Assembly: GCA_003285105.1 (NCBI GenBank)
Contig: CP030158.1
Span: forward strand, 2,022,501 to 2,086,500
Source: Roseithermus sacchariphilus
GTDB taxonomy: Bacteria > Bacteroidota > Rhodothermia > Rhodothermales > MEBIC09517
DNA: 64,000 nucleotides
Direction of reading: 5' to 3'
Positions 27,927-36,076 of the stretch are shown here, piece after piece. Each line of letters starts with the position of its first letter. Positions within the stretch are counted from its first letter, which is position 1. The notes beneath the pieces are model-generated. The model did no database searches, was not told where the DNA came from, and was given only the letters and a program-made list of their open reading frames with translations. Made by a program: the position numbers and the translations under genes.

Positions 27927-28922
27927 ACCCGATGTGCGGGTTTTAATCCGTAATGAGCTTGGCGAATTGCAGCGGAGACAGCCCCTGCTGCTGACACAGA
28001 AGCACAGCCAGCGTATGACTAAAGCGCTTCCTGAGCCATCGATTACACAGGTGCCAGCGGCGGAGCGCCCAAACGCGCTTGGTCTGGAACCGCTCCACGA
28101 ACTGCCCGATCACCGTCTCGATGCGCCGCCGCTTCTGCGTCAGATTCCTCGACCAGTGCGGCGAAGCCCCCTGCTTCTTCGGCGTCATCAGCCGTGTGCC
28201 GGCCTCGGCCAGCTCCGCAAACAGGCGCGGGCTCCAGTAGTTGCGATCCGCCAGACCAAAGCCCTGCGCCTCGCTGGTCAGCGACGGGGCCACCGAGAGG
28301 TCACGCACGTTGGCCGGCGCCCGTTCGCTCTCTACGACGACGCCCGGCCAGATCACCTGCAGATGGCTGCGCAGGCCATAGAAGGTCTGTTTGGCCATCT
28401 CGTCGTAGCCATAGGTGGCCTTCTCGGCCAGAACCCGGCAGCGATAGGCTCGGGCGAGTCGACAAACGGGCATTGGAAAGCTGTCGATGATCCACAAGGT
28501 CGGATCACAGGCTATGCGGCGCAGCAGCCGCTGATACAAGCGCTGTTTGACCGCCCAGAGGTTGGCGGCCTCTCTGGTGAAGGTTGTGCGATGCACCTGC
28601 AGGAGTTTCGGAAAGAAGGCTCCATGATGGCGACGGAAGTAGTGGCAGATGCCGCTGTCGGTGTCGTAGCCGAGAAACTCGCCGATGATCTCGCAGGCCA
28701 GGACGACGCTGTCGGCCAGTTTGGGCGCGGGGCCCCGTCTGCGCAGGGTGAGGCCGTCGTCTTTCATCTCGGCAAGCATGTCATCGATGAGGCAGAAAAC
28801 CGTTATTATGTAGTCGGTGAGGGACATGGCTGGCTGCGGGCTGGTGCTCTGTCTTGCGTACAACAACACAGAGGCCGGTCGGCACCAGTCTGTTTCTCAC
28901 CCTTAAAACCTGCACATCGGGT
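27927..28922. mobile_element. IS982-like insertion sequence, 996 bp
   Basis: The left end ACCCGATGTGCGGGTTTTAA (27927-27946) and the reverse complement of 28903-28922 match over 20 bp with one mismatch, giving terminal inverted repeats. One minus-strand DDE transposase fills the interior. Both ends sit close to flanking genes: 12 bp after the SDR stop and exactly before the ATG of the flippase-like gene. No convincing target-site duplication was seen in the flanks. Confidence 0.85.
27943..28827 (-). CDS. IS982-family-like DDE transposase
   Basis: 294 residues from ATG 28827; the open frame could start at 28869 but those 14 residues lie at the element end. The catalytic triad is visible as LWIIDSFPMPV (Asp), GLADRNYWSPR (Asp) and RRIETVIGQFVERF (Glu). 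The N-terminal half (LADSVVLACEIIGEFLGYDT) fits the helical region of IS982-type transposases. The gene fills almost all of the element and appears intact, so the element may still be active. Confidence 0.85.
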   Translation of the reverse strand: MSLTDYIITVFCLIDDMLAEMKDDGLTLRRRGPAPKLADSVVLACEIIGEFLGYDTDSGICHYFRRHHGAFFPKLLQVHRTTFTREAANLWAVKQRLYQRLLRRIACDPTLWIIDSFPMPVCRLARAYRCRVLAEKATYGYDEMAKQTFYGLRSHLQVIWPGVVVESERAPANVRDLSVAPSLTSEAQGFGLADRNYWSPRLFAELAEAGTRLMTPKKQGASPHWSRNLTQKRRRIETVIGQFVERFQTKRVWALRRWHLCNRWLRKRFSHTLAVLLCQQQGLSPLQFAKLITD

Positions 28923-29978
28923 ATGCTAGCCCGTCGAAAGAAAAGCATTCTCTTTGGTGTCAAGCTGGCTATCGGCCTGCTGCTATTGGCTTTTTTGGTC
29001 GTCAACGATGGCAACGCAAAGAAGCTGGTAGAGGTCTTTGCGGGTGTCCGGCTGATCTATCTGGTCCCCTTTCTGGCCTGGTCAGGGCTAATTATCGGCA
29101 TCAGTTGTTTGAAGTGGCGGCTGTTCATTCAGCATGAGCGTTCGTTGCCCTTCTCTCGCCTTTTCTTGATGTACCTCATAGGGATGTTTTTTAACAACTT
29201 TTTGCCAAGTAGTTTTGGGGGTGACGCCGTTAGGTCCTACCTCCTGGGGCAACAGGTTGGGTCGGGGAGCCAGGCCCTGGCCTCGGTGTTTCTGGAACGA
29301 TTGACGGGATTCCTGGCGATGGTGAGCCTGGCTTTGCTGGCATTCCTCCTGACCCCTGCGCTCCAGGAGGATGTGTTGGTCCAATGGACGGTGCTGGGTA
29401 TTGCGGGGCTAACCGGGGGGATTGTGCTGGCCCTGTGGCGACCCGGATGGATCCAGCAAGGGCTTATGAGAATATCTGCGGGCTCCAGGGTAGCCCGCTG
29501 GGGAGCCAAGTTGGAGCGTTTTCACGCTTGCATCCAGAGTTTCCGTCATCAACCTCGCGTGTTGATGATGGCCATGGCATATTCATATGGCTTCTATGTG
29601 CTCGGGGTGGTCAATGTCTATCTGGCAGGACAGCTACTGGGCATCAGGTGCGATTTGGGCCAACTCTTCGTGGTGGTGCCGATTGTTATGCTTATCGCCG
29701 CCCTGCCGCTGACCCCCAACGGGCTCGGTGTGTGGGAGTGGGCCTTCAGTGTTTATCTGACGGCTGCCGGTACCTTTCCGGAACAGGGGCTCGCTATTGC
29801 CCTGGTGATCCGGGGTAAAGCCTTGCTCATATCGCTCTTGGGAGGAGCGCTCTTCTTGCTCGATGGTAGTATGCTTCGGTTACGGGAGCAGCCGGTGAAA
29901 ACACCGACTTCCTTCGAAGAAACTGCCTGGCAGGGCACCGTTGACCAGGGGCTGCCCGCTTCACAAGACGAACACTGA
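28923..29978 (+). CDS. Flippase-like/UPF0104 membrane protein (lysylphosphatidylglycerol synthase TM region family)
   Basis: 351 residues from ATG 28923, directly after the IS right end; the open frame into the IS (from 28854) is not original. About eight hydrophobic helices are visible, including LAIGLLLLAFLVV and SYGFYVLGVVNVYLAG. Motifs GMFFNNFLPSSFGGDAVRSY and VFLERLTGFLAMVSLALLAF are the conserved features of the AglD/UPF0104 (PF03706) family, which includes proposed lipid-linked sugar flippases. No Shine-Dalgarno sequence remains upstream because the IS replaced it, so expression may depend on readthrough from the element. Confidence 0.85.
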   Translation: MLARRKKSILFGVKLAIGLLLLAFLVVNDGNAKKLVEVFAGVRLIYLVPFLAWSGLIIGISCLKWRLFIQHERSLPFSRLFLMYLIGMFFNNFLPSSFGGDAVRSYLLGQQVGSGSQALASVFLERLTGFLAMVSLALLAFLLTPALQEDVLVQWTVLGIAGLTGGIVLALWRPGWIQQGLMRISAGSRVARWGAKLERFHACIQSFRHQPRVLMMAMAYSYGFYVLGVVNVYLAGQLLGIRCDLGQLFVVVPIVMLIAALPLTPNGLGVWEWAFSVYLTAAGTFPEQGLAIALVIRGKALLISLLGGALFLLDGSMLRLREQPVKTPTSFEETAWQGTVDQGLPASQDEH

Positions 29979-30018
29979 TCCGACAAGAGAAGCTGACGGT
30001 CACGCTACAACCTAATTC

Positions 30019-31050
30019 ATGGACATGTATCCTCCCGTTTTCATTTTAGGCTCACCCCGCTCCGGTACCTCCCTGCTCAGTCGCATCATTAACAGCCATT
30101 CGGAGATAGGCGTCCCGTTCGAGTCGTTGCTCTACTCGTCGTTGTATGGATGGCATCATTACTACGGTGATCTGTCGGAACGCTCCAACCGGATACGGCT
30201 CGTTGATGATATGCTGAGCCTCTCCCAAATAAGGGCATGGACGCCCCGCCCCGACCGGACAAGAGTTTTGGAATTGTACAAACGTTTCGATTTCCATGGT
30301 GCCGTTGAAGCGCTCATTCAAGCTTGGCTGGAAACCCAGGGAAAAAAGCGCTGGGGGGAGAAATCACCATGGCATGCGTATTACTGGCGTGTCCTCCTCG
30401 AGGGCTTCCCCGAAGCACGTTTCATCCATATCGTGCGGGATGGGCGCGATGCAGCTATGTCCTGGAAGGCTGCGCGGTTTGGGCCTCGGCACTATTATGC
30501 GTTGGCCCACCGTTGGGTCGACTACCTGCAGACAGTCGATGCCCTGAGGGCTGAACGAGGAGATAGATTGTTAGAGGTGCAGTACGAAGCCCTGCTCGAA
30601 CAGCCGGAGGCTACCGTTCGCACCATCTGTACGTTTCTGGGCGTGTCTTTCGAGCCCAATATGCTCTCGTTTTATGAACAGTCGACCCCCTATCCCACCG
30701 ATGCCCGCAACGATTTCAATCTGACCCGTCCCCTTATGCGCCAGAATAAACAGAAATGGAAGACCGGTATGACGGCGCGGCAATTACGTATCTTTGAAGC
30801 AATCGCCGGAGGCATGCTGGAGCGCTTTGGGTATGAGCGAGGAGATCCAGACGCCCGACTGACCCGTTATGAGCGACTCCAGATGCAATACCTTGAGCAT
30901 CCGGTATCGCGTTTCTATGGGATGCTGCGTAACAAGCAGGGATACGCTGAAGCCATCCGGTTATGGGGTGTTCGAGGGCGACTCTGGTTGACTGGAAAGC
31001 GAAGTGCAAAGTCGCTTCAGGTGCCGCATCACCCGGGGGTGGTTTCATAA
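30019..31050 (+). CDS. Sulfotransferase (PAPS-dependent, sulfotransfer_3-like)
   Basis: 343 residues. FILGSPRSGTSLLSRIINSH near residue 9 is a canonical 5'-phosphosulfate-binding loop, WGEKSPWHAYYWR is the family KSP segment, and FIHIVRDGRDAAMSWKAARF carries the RDxRxxxxS 3'-phosphate site. A later RLLEVQYEALLEQPEATVRT helix matches the conserved C-terminal part. It should transfer sulfate from PAPS to an acceptor, here probably the polysaccharide or its lipid carrier. It lies 40 bp after the flippase-like gene. Confidence 0.92.
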   Translation: MDMYPPVFILGSPRSGTSLLSRIINSHSEIGVPFESLLYSSLYGWHHYYGDLSERSNRIRLVDDMLSLSQIRAWTPRPDRTRVLELYKRFDFHGAVEALIQAWLETQGKKRWGEKSPWHAYYWRVLLEGFPEARFIHIVRDGRDAAMSWKAARFGPRHYYALAHRWVDYLQTVDALRAERGDRLLEVQYEALLEQPEATVRTICTFLGVSFEPNMLSFYEQSTPYPTDARNDFNLTRPLMRQNKQKWKTGMTARQLRIFEAIAGGMLERFGYERGDPDARLTRYERLQMQYLEHPVSRFYGMLRNKQGYAEAIRLWGVRGRLWLTGKRSAKSLQVPHHPGVVS

Positions 31051-31099
31051 TAACTTCGCTTGTCGATAGAGTTAAAGCTTATTCTCAGCACTGCCAGCC

Positions 31100-31909
31100 A
31101 TGACAGCGTCCTTAGCCAGTAGGCGATCTCGCGAAACAGCCGTGCACAAAGACGATGTGCTGGGGCATCTTGCCGGTGAACGCAGCGCCTTGCGGAAGTA
31201 TCAGGACTTTTTTGTAGGGGCCCGGGGATGGGGGAAGTTGTGCCGCTACGAACTGGCCCACGTCCTGGCTTCCCCAATGCCCGGGGCCGCTGGCTACGTG
31301 TTGCGCAAACTCCTGTTGTTGCCGCTCTTGAGACAGGTGGGAACTGGGGTACAACTAGGGCGCGGGGTAGCCATGCGTCATCCGGGAAAGATAGCGATCG
31401 GTGATCGTACGGCTATCGACGATGGATGTCTGCTCGATGCACGTGGGGTGGCCCCTGGCAAGTTTTCCATCGGTTCGGATGTGTTGATATCCCAGGGATC
31501 AGTCCTCACAGCGAAAACGTCCCAGGGATTCATCGAGATAGGGGACCACGTTACGATTGGGAAGAAGTGTATTGTGGGCTCCAATGGCGGGATACGAATC
31601 GGTTCTTGGGTTGGGATAGGGGCTGGTAGCTATCTCGGTGGAGGACGGTATCGAACCGAGGACCCTGATACGCCCATCCTGAAGCAGGAACTGTATTCGC
31701 AGGGCCCCGTCGTCATCGAAGACGATTGCTGGATCGGGGCGGGGGCCATCATCCTGGACGGGGTCACCATCGGTCGCGGCTCGATCATCGGTGCCGGGGC
31801 CATCATTCGTCAGGATATTTCGCCGTTTACGGTCGTCACGCCTCACCAGCGTCTGGTCATGTTGCCTCGCGTGATGGATACGGAGGACAGCGATACCCCT
31901 GAGGCGTAA
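31100..31909 (+). CDS. Hexapeptide-repeat (left-handed beta-helix) acyltransferase
   Basis: 269 residues. A ~75-residue helical N-terminal region precedes an LbetaH domain of [LIV]-G-x4 turns, for example MRHPGKIAIGDRTAIDDGCL, GDHVTIGKKCIVGSNGGI and IIGAGAIIRQDI. The catalytic-type insertion loop around GGGRYRTEDP is present. Such enzymes O- or N-acylate sugars using acetyl-CoA or acyl-ACP. Because an ACP gene starts 44 bp downstream, acyl transfer from ACP is plausible. N-terminal extension function unknown. Confidence 0.85.
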   Translation: MTASLASRRSRETAVHKDDVLGHLAGERSALRKYQDFFVGARGWGKLCRYELAHVLASPMPGAAGYVLRKLLLLPLLRQVGTGVQLGRGVAMRHPGKIAIGDRTAIDDGCLLDARGVAPGKFSIGSDVLISQGSVLTAKTSQGFIEIGDHVTIGKKCIVGSNGGIRIGSWVGIGAGSYLGGGRYRTEDPDTPILKQELYSQGPVVIEDDCWIGAGAIILDGVTIGRGSIIGAGAIIRQDISPFTVVTPHQRLVMLPRVMDTEDSDTPEA

Positions 31910-31953
31910 GGGCCAACCACCTGAATCACTCGCGAACTCATTTCGATCTACCC

Positions 31954-32244
31954 ATGCAGGTTCAATCAGCCGCCGTACTGCAGAGCATCTACCGGGCCAT
32001 CGATACGCTGAACAGGACGCTGCCGCCGGATCGGCGACTGGACAAGACGCCGGAGACGCCGTTGCAGCCTGCCCTGGACTCGATCGACCTGGTCAATCTG
32101 GTCGTGGAGACGGAGATGGCCATCGAGGAAGATTTCGGGCAGACCGTCAATCTCGCGGATGAAAAGGCGGCATCGCAGGGGACGCGGGTGTATGCTACCG
32201 TCGGCTCGTTTGCTGTTTATATCGAGGCGCTCCTGGCCGGATGA
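31954..32244 (+). CDS. Free-standing acyl carrier protein
   Basis: 96 residues, acidic and predicted all-helical. The phosphopantetheine attachment site is Ser43 in PALDSIDLVNLVVETEMAIE, the DSL/DSI-type motif of ACPs. The length suits a carrier protein. It sits between an acyltransferase and an FkbH-type protein, the arrangement of dedicated glyceryl- or acyl-ACP pathways. It is not the fatty-acid ACP by context (no fabH, fabD or fabF nearby). Confidence 0.87.
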   Translation: MQVQSAAVLQSIYRAIDTLNRTLPPDRRLDKTPETPLQPALDSIDLVNLVVETEMAIEEDFGQTVNLADEKAASQGTRVYATVGSFAVYIEALLAG

Positions 32245-32339
32245 GTGCGTCATAGCCCCCGATCGCCGGGGTGTCCCGTTCTCGTGATCACCTGCCCGCA
32301 GTCCGTCTAGCCGGCGGGTTTGCGTTCGAAGCCGATCCG

Positions 32340-34028
32340 ATGCGCTGCGTTACGCTCTCCGATTTTAACATCAGCAACTTCGATGCGCTGCTGGCGCACG
32401 ATGAAACCGCGCCGGCGGTAGAGGTCGTTCGGACCGGTTTCGGCCAGCTGCACCCGTGCTTGCTCGACCCGAATGCTTCTTGCTGGCGTCAGGAGCCGGA
32501 TGCGGCTCTGGTGTGGACGCGCCCGGAAGCCGCCGTGCCGGCCTTCAGGCGGCGGCGTAGCTTCGAGCCGGTCACCACCGAGGAGTTGCTCGAGGGCGTG
32601 GACGCTTTCGTTCGGCAACTGATGCTCCTGGCCGGTCGGGTCGGTACGGTGCTCGTCCCGACCTGGACGCTCCCGCCGGAAGAGCGGGGCCTCGGCCTGC
32701 TGGATCTGCGACCCGATCTGGGCATTGCCGACGGTTTGCTGCGTATGAACCTGCGCCTGGCCGAGTCGCTGGCCGATCAGCCGGGGTTCTACGTGCTGGA
32801 TGCCGGGCGATGGGTCCATGCGGGAGGGCGGATGGCCTGCAATCCGAAGCTCTGGGCGCGTGCCAAGATTCCCTTCTCGAACCAGGTTTTTCAGGCGGCT
32901 GTAGTGGACGTCAAGGCGGCCCTGCGTGCCGTCCGGGGCGAGGCGAAGAAACTGGTCATCGTCGATCTGGACAACACCCTGTGGGGCGGGGTGGTGGGCG
33001 ATGACGGATGGGAAGGACTGCAACTGGGGGGGCACGACCCGGCCGGGGAGGCGTTCGTGACCTTCCAGCACGCCCTCAAGGCGCTGACCAACCGGGGTAT
33101 CCTGCTCGGGATCGTGAGTAAGAATACGGAAACGGTGGCGCTGGAGGCCATCACGAAACATCCGGAGATGGTGCTCAGGCTCGAAGACTTCGCCGGCTGG
33201 CAGATCAACTGGGAGGACAAGGCCCGGAACGTGGCGGCGCTGACCGAAGAACTTAACCTCGGGTTGCAATCGGTGGTGTTCATCGATGACAACCCTTTCG
33301 AGCGAGCCCGCGTTCGGGAAGCTCTGCCGGAGGTGCTGGTACCCGAGTGGCCGGAGGACCCCCTGCTCTATGCACGCACGCTTCAGACGCTGGATGTCTT
33401 CGATACGGCGACGTTGACCGGGGAGGACCGCCGGCGCGCCGAGATGTACCGGGCCGAGCAGCGGCGCCGGACGTTGAAGCAGTCGGTGCAGTCTCTGGAG
33501 GACTGGCTGGCGACGCTCGAGATGGTCGTGCAGGTGGAGCCGTTCAACGAGGCCAACCGCGCGCGGGTCGTGCAACTGCTCAACAAGACCAACCAGATGA
33601 ACCTGCGTACCCGACGCCTGACGGATGCTGAACTGGAGGCGTGGGTTGCGGAAGAAGGACACGTGCTGCGTGCGTTCAGGGTGTCTGATCGTTTCGGGGA
33701 AGCCGGGCTAACGGGGATTCTCTCCCTGGAGCGCCGTGGCGACGACGTGCATCTGGCTGACTTCGTGCTGAGCTGCCGCGTGATGGGGCGTCAGGTCGAA
33801 GAGACCATGGTGGCCGTGGCCGTGCAACTCGCACGGGAGCTGGGGGGGGCGCGTCTGGTGGCGGAGTATCTTCCCACGCCCAAGAACAAGCCCTGTCTCG
33901 AGTTCTGGCGCCGTGCCGGGTGGGTAGCCGAGCCCACCGAGCCCGCCGAGGGAGAACCGGTCCGGTTCACATGGATGTTGAACGAGGGCTACCCCGTACC
34001 GTCTCACATTTCGTTGATCCTGGAATGA
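32340..34028 (+). CDS. FkbH-like HAD-IIIC/GNAT protein (glyceryl-ACP type)
   Basis: 562 residues from ATG 32340; the frame is open from GTG 32271 but homology-like sequence starts MRCVTLSDFNISNFDALL, the usual FkbH start. An N-terminal SGNH-like region is followed by the HAD motif I LVIVDLDNTLWGGVVGDDGW (DxDxT, around residues 205-225), VFIDDNPFERARVREALPEV, then a C-terminal GNAT-like domain (LADFVLSCRVMGRQVEETMV). In FkbH the HAD part dephosphorylates 1,3-bisphosphoglycerate and loads the glyceryl group onto an ACP. The ACP gene lies just upstream, supporting this role here. Confidence 0.88.
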   Translation: MRCVTLSDFNISNFDALLAHDETAPAVEVVRTGFGQLHPCLLDPNASCWRQEPDAALVWTRPEAAVPAFRRRRSFEPVTTEELLEGVDAFVRQLMLLAGRVGTVLVPTWTLPPEERGLGLLDLRPDLGIADGLLRMNLRLAESLADQPGFYVLDAGRWVHAGGRMACNPKLWARAKIPFSNQVFQAAVVDVKAALRAVRGEAKKLVIVDLDNTLWGGVVGDDGWEGLQLGGHDPAGEAFVTFQHALKALTNRGILLGIVSKNTETVALEAITKHPEMVLRLEDFAGWQINWEDKARNVAALTEELNLGLQSVVFIDDNPFERARVREALPEVLVPEWPEDPLLYARTLQTLDVFDTATLTGEDRRRAEMYRAEQRRRTLKQSVQSLEDWLATLEMVVQVEPFNEANRARVVQLLNKTNQMNLRTRRLTDAELEAWVAEEGHVLRAFRVSDRFGEAGLTGILSLERRGDDVHLADFVLSCRVMGRQVEETMVAVAVQLARELGGARLVAEYLPTPKNKPCLEFWRRAGWVAEPTEPAEGEPVRFTWMLNEGYPVPSHISLILE

Positions 34029-34032
34029 CGCT

Positions 34033-35664
34033 ATGGTGAAGGCGATACGTTTCCGGATCGATGAGGGGATGGTGGATGCCTTTGCGGCCCTCACCGGTGA
34101 TCGGAGTTCCTTGCACGTCGATGAAGGGTTTGCCCGGCGGGCTCCCTTCCGGCGGCGTGTGGTGCATGGGATGTTGCCGGTGCTTTACCTGAGCCGGTGG
34201 GTCTCGGGTGCTCCCGTGGCTCTGGCGGTGCGCTTCCTGAAGCCGGTTTTTCCGGGCGATATGCTGGAGTTGAAGGGCAGTGAAGAAAACGCTTCGGTAG
34301 AGGGAGCGAGGGCCTATCGTTTCGACATCACCCGCGTGGAGTCGGGGGAGACGGTGACAACAGGTACGGTACAACTCGTTCCATTTCAGGGGGAGACCTG
34401 GAAAAGCGAGGCGGAATTGGCAGATGCTCACTCTATCGTGCCGGAGAGGCTCCAGGAGCGCGTGGCGTTATTCGAGGAACTGGAGAAGGGCGAGGAAGCC
34501 ACATTCCGGGTGATCGTTTCCCGAGAACACCGGGCAGCGTTACGTGCGTTGCTGGTACGCGGGCTGGCTTACGGGGTGGCCGAATCACCTGAGGATGAGC
34601 CGCTTCCGGCGCCATCCTGGCTCTATGCGGCCGCTACGTCTACCTACGTGGGGATGAGTATGCCCGGGCGGTATGCCACCTATACCGAGCTGATCTCCAC
34701 CTGGGGCACGCCCCGGGTGGACGATGAGGAAGGAGCGCTATTTACCGGGAAGGTGGCTTTTCTATCAGCCTCGACGCGCATGGCGGTAGGGCGCTTCCGG
34801 CTGGAAACCCCCCGTGGAGTCGAGGTAGGGCAGGGAACGGTCAAGGTGCGTGTAGGTGAGCCGCCGCGCGCCATGCCGTCCATGCCGGAGGTACAGGCCC
34901 GGGGCATGGACCTCGGCCTGCAGGGCCGGGTCGTGCTCGTGACGGGTGCCAGTCGGGGCATCGGGGAAACCATCGCTAAACTCTTCGCTGCTCACGGGGC
35001 GCGAGTGGTTGTCAATTATCATCGAGGTAAAGGAGACGCCGAGCGCGTGGTGGATGAGATCGCGGCGGCCGGAGGGCAGGCGATGCCCATCGGAGCGGAT
35101 GTGACCGACGCTGTGGCCGTGCGCCGTCTCATCGAGGAAACGGAGCATGCCTTTGGGCCCGTGGAGGTACTCGTCAATAATGCAGCCGGTGATTATGACG
35201 CTACCGATTTCGGCCATCTCACATGGTCCGACGTCCAGCGTGATCTGGACGTCATCCTCAAGGGAGCGTTCCTCTGCTGCCAGGCCGTGTTGCCGGGCAT
35301 GGTGAGAGCCGGGTTTGGACGCATTGTGAATCTTTCCACTCATGCCGTCGAGGCCCCACCAGTCGGGCACACCGCCTATGTGGTTGCCAAGAGCGCCCTC
35401 GTGGGCCTGACGCGCAGTCTGGCCGTCGAGTATGCCGGTCAGGGCATCACCGTCAATGCCGTCATGCCAGGTATGGTAGAGACCGACCTGACGGCAAACG
35501 TTTCCTCGCTGGCTCGAGAGACATTGCGTCGGGACATACCGCTACAGCGATTGGCTTCTCCGCTGGATGTGGCCCGGGTTGTGCTTTTTCTGGCTTCCGA
35601 TGCCGCTGCGTACATGACCGGACAGCAACTGCCGCTGACGGGGGGGCTGCCGCCGTTTCGGTAA
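34033..35664 (+). CDS. MaoC-hotdog dehydratase fused to a FabG-like ketoreductase
   Basis: 543 residues. Residues 1-~118 are a MaoC domain with the catalytic pair Asp23 and His28 (ALTGDRSSLHVDEGFA) and a VVHGMLP strand. A middle hotdog-like segment (PSWLYAAATSTYVGMSMPGR) is more divergent. From ~residue 295 an SDR domain follows: VLVTGASRGIGETIAKLFAA, VLVNNAAGDYDA and catalytic TAYVVAKSALVGLTRSLAVE. The fusion could carry out reduction and dehydration of an ACP-bound 3-oxoacyl/hydroxyacyl chain in one polypeptide. It starts 4 bp after the FkbH gene and closes the module. Confidence 0.88.
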   Translation: MVKAIRFRIDEGMVDAFAALTGDRSSLHVDEGFARRAPFRRRVVHGMLPVLYLSRWVSGAPVALAVRFLKPVFPGDMLELKGSEENASVEGARAYRFDITRVESGETVTTGTVQLVPFQGETWKSEAELADAHSIVPERLQERVALFEELEKGEEATFRVIVSREHRAALRALLVRGLAYGVAESPEDEPLPAPSWLYAAATSTYVGMSMPGRYATYTELISTWGTPRVDDEEGALFTGKVAFLSASTRMAVGRFRLETPRGVEVGQGTVKVRVGEPPRAMPSMPEVQARGMDLGLQGRVVLVTGASRGIGETIAKLFAAHGARVVVNYHRGKGDAERVVDEIAAAGGQAMPIGADVTDAVAVRRLIEETEHAFGPVEVLVNNAAGDYDATDFGHLTWSDVQRDLDVILKGAFLCCQAVLPGMVRAGFGRIVNLSTHAVEAPPVGHTAYVVAKSALVGLTRSLAVEYAGQGITVNAVMPGMVETDLTANVSSLARETLRRDIPLQRLASPLDVARVVLFLASDAAAYMTGQQLPLTGGLPPFR

Positions 35665-36076
35665 GGGCGAGCCCTGGCTGACCAGCGACTCCGTGCCGTA
35701 TTGGACCGATCGGTAGTAGAGGAAGGGTGACACAGCGTTCTTTCGAAAGGTTTTCAAGGTTTGGGAACCCAGGTTGAGATATACTAGGTGCCTCAATGCT
35801 TTTCTGGCATGTCAATCATGAGGCTACGCTCGTGTCATAGGCTGGCATCCATGAACTCTTGGTGAGTATAGTTTTTTCTGTTCTGGAGGCTGGTTCCTGG
35901 CACAGGATGTGTTATTTGTGCCCCCAAACCTGGACCCAGTTGCTGATGAATGGAGAAGAGGTTCAGGAGGAGTGTGGAGAGATGCCTCCGTGAGAGACCT
36001 TTACATTGCTGTGAAATGTAAAGGTCTGCCAGTAGGCAGATAGAGAGATGAATCAACATCATTGGGGGGGCGACTT
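35665..36076 (+). other. Intergenic region with a pair of hairpins
   Basis: 412 bp between the MaoC-FabG fusion and the DUF5060-type secreted protein. It is less GC-rich than the genes. Its right end contains two adjoining inverted repeats (35995-36040). No gene-like open frame is seen. Confidence 0.55.
35995..36040 (+). promoter_or_regulatory. Two consecutive inverted repeats upstream of a secreted glycoside hydrolase candidate
   Basis: AGACCTTTACATT (35995-36007) pairs perfectly with AATGTAAAGGTCT (36015-36027) around a 7-nt loop. Its last bases overlap a second repeat, TCTGCC (36025-36030) and GGCAGA (36035-36040), with a 4-nt loop. The ATG of the downstream gene is 37 bp later. The lack of a T-run argues against a simple terminator, so an operator or 5' mRNA structure is more likely. 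Confidence 0.5.

Noticed and set aside
27934-28929. A 331-residue + strand frame across the IS982-like element
   Set aside because: The element's transposase is on the minus strand with a clear DDE triad; this frame is its reverse shadow.
27915-28935. A target-site duplication flanking the IS982-like element
   Set aside because: CTAGC-like words occur near both ends but are not directly adjacent to the inverted repeats, so a duplication is not supported.
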